Positions 6,387-6,411 of a DNA stretch of 6,411 nt are shown here, piece after piece (the first letter of the stretch is position 1; each line of letters begins with the position of its first letter). A program made the position numbers and the translations under genes. The notes under the pieces are model-generated. The model ran no database searches and was not told where the DNA came from. It saw only the letters and a program-made list of their open reading frames with translations. The DNA is taken from the NCBI GenBank assembly GCA_009786045.1, contig WQTY01000129.1, positions 1-6,411 of the forward strand, read 5' to 3'. The DNA is from Pseudomonadota bacterium. Lineage in GTDB: Bacteria > Myxococcota_A > Bradymonadia > UBA4248.

Positions 6387-6403
6387 CAGACGGCTCCCGT
6401 CTG
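6387..6403. repeat. Tight hairpin CAGACGG-CTC-CCGTCTG
   Basis: A perfect 7-bp stem (6387-6393 with 6397-6403) and a 3-nt loop lie 24 bases upstream of the GTG at 6362. No T-tract follows on either strand. If the gene starts at 6362, this would be in its leader or at the end of an upstream gene. If the frame continues to the right, it is coding DNA. Confidence 0.55.
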
Positions 6404-6411
6404 CTTCCTCA

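Overview
The window looks like part of a bacterial chromosome from the Myxococcota / former Deltaproteobacteria. This is an inference from style: predicted lipoproteins built from Cys-rich modules, thrombospondin type 3 calcium repeats and Ig-like tails, moderately GC-rich coding DNA, and GTG starts. No rRNA or other phylogenetic marker is present. All three genes I can support lie on the minus strand, so the window reads right to left.

Right edge (5658-6411): a gene for a 234-aa protein of no recognised family, with a basic, probably disordered N-terminus and a C-terminus resembling a winged helix-turn-helix. Its frame stays open to the window edge, so the true start may lie outside. Next comes a gene-free stretch of about 700 bases (4960-5657). 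It is strongly AT-rich between about 5200 and 5540 and carries short, helically spaced direct repeats and two inverted repeats.

Centre (745-4944): one 1399-aa predicted lipoprotein fills two thirds of the window. From N- to C-terminus it has a lipoprotein signal, five tandem six-cysteine modules, a metal-dependent amidohydrolase domain with all expected metal ligands, two thrombospondin type 3 segments, an OB-fold-like domain of the kind usually found beside secreted nucleases, two Ig-like domains and a C-terminal beta-sandwich-like domain. It is preceded by a strong ribosome binding site and followed by a clear intrinsic terminator. It is probably a surface-anchored hydrolase; the substrate cannot be told from sequence.

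Left edge (1-690): an intergenic composite palindromic element (421-603) made of four hairpins in a nested, roughly mirror-symmetric layout, then the start of a second predicted lipoprotein gene that runs off the left edge at base 1. The two lipoprotein genes are separated by the terminator and the palindromic element, so they are probably independent transcription units. There is no sign of a phage, insertion sequence, CRISPR array, tRNA or rRNA.
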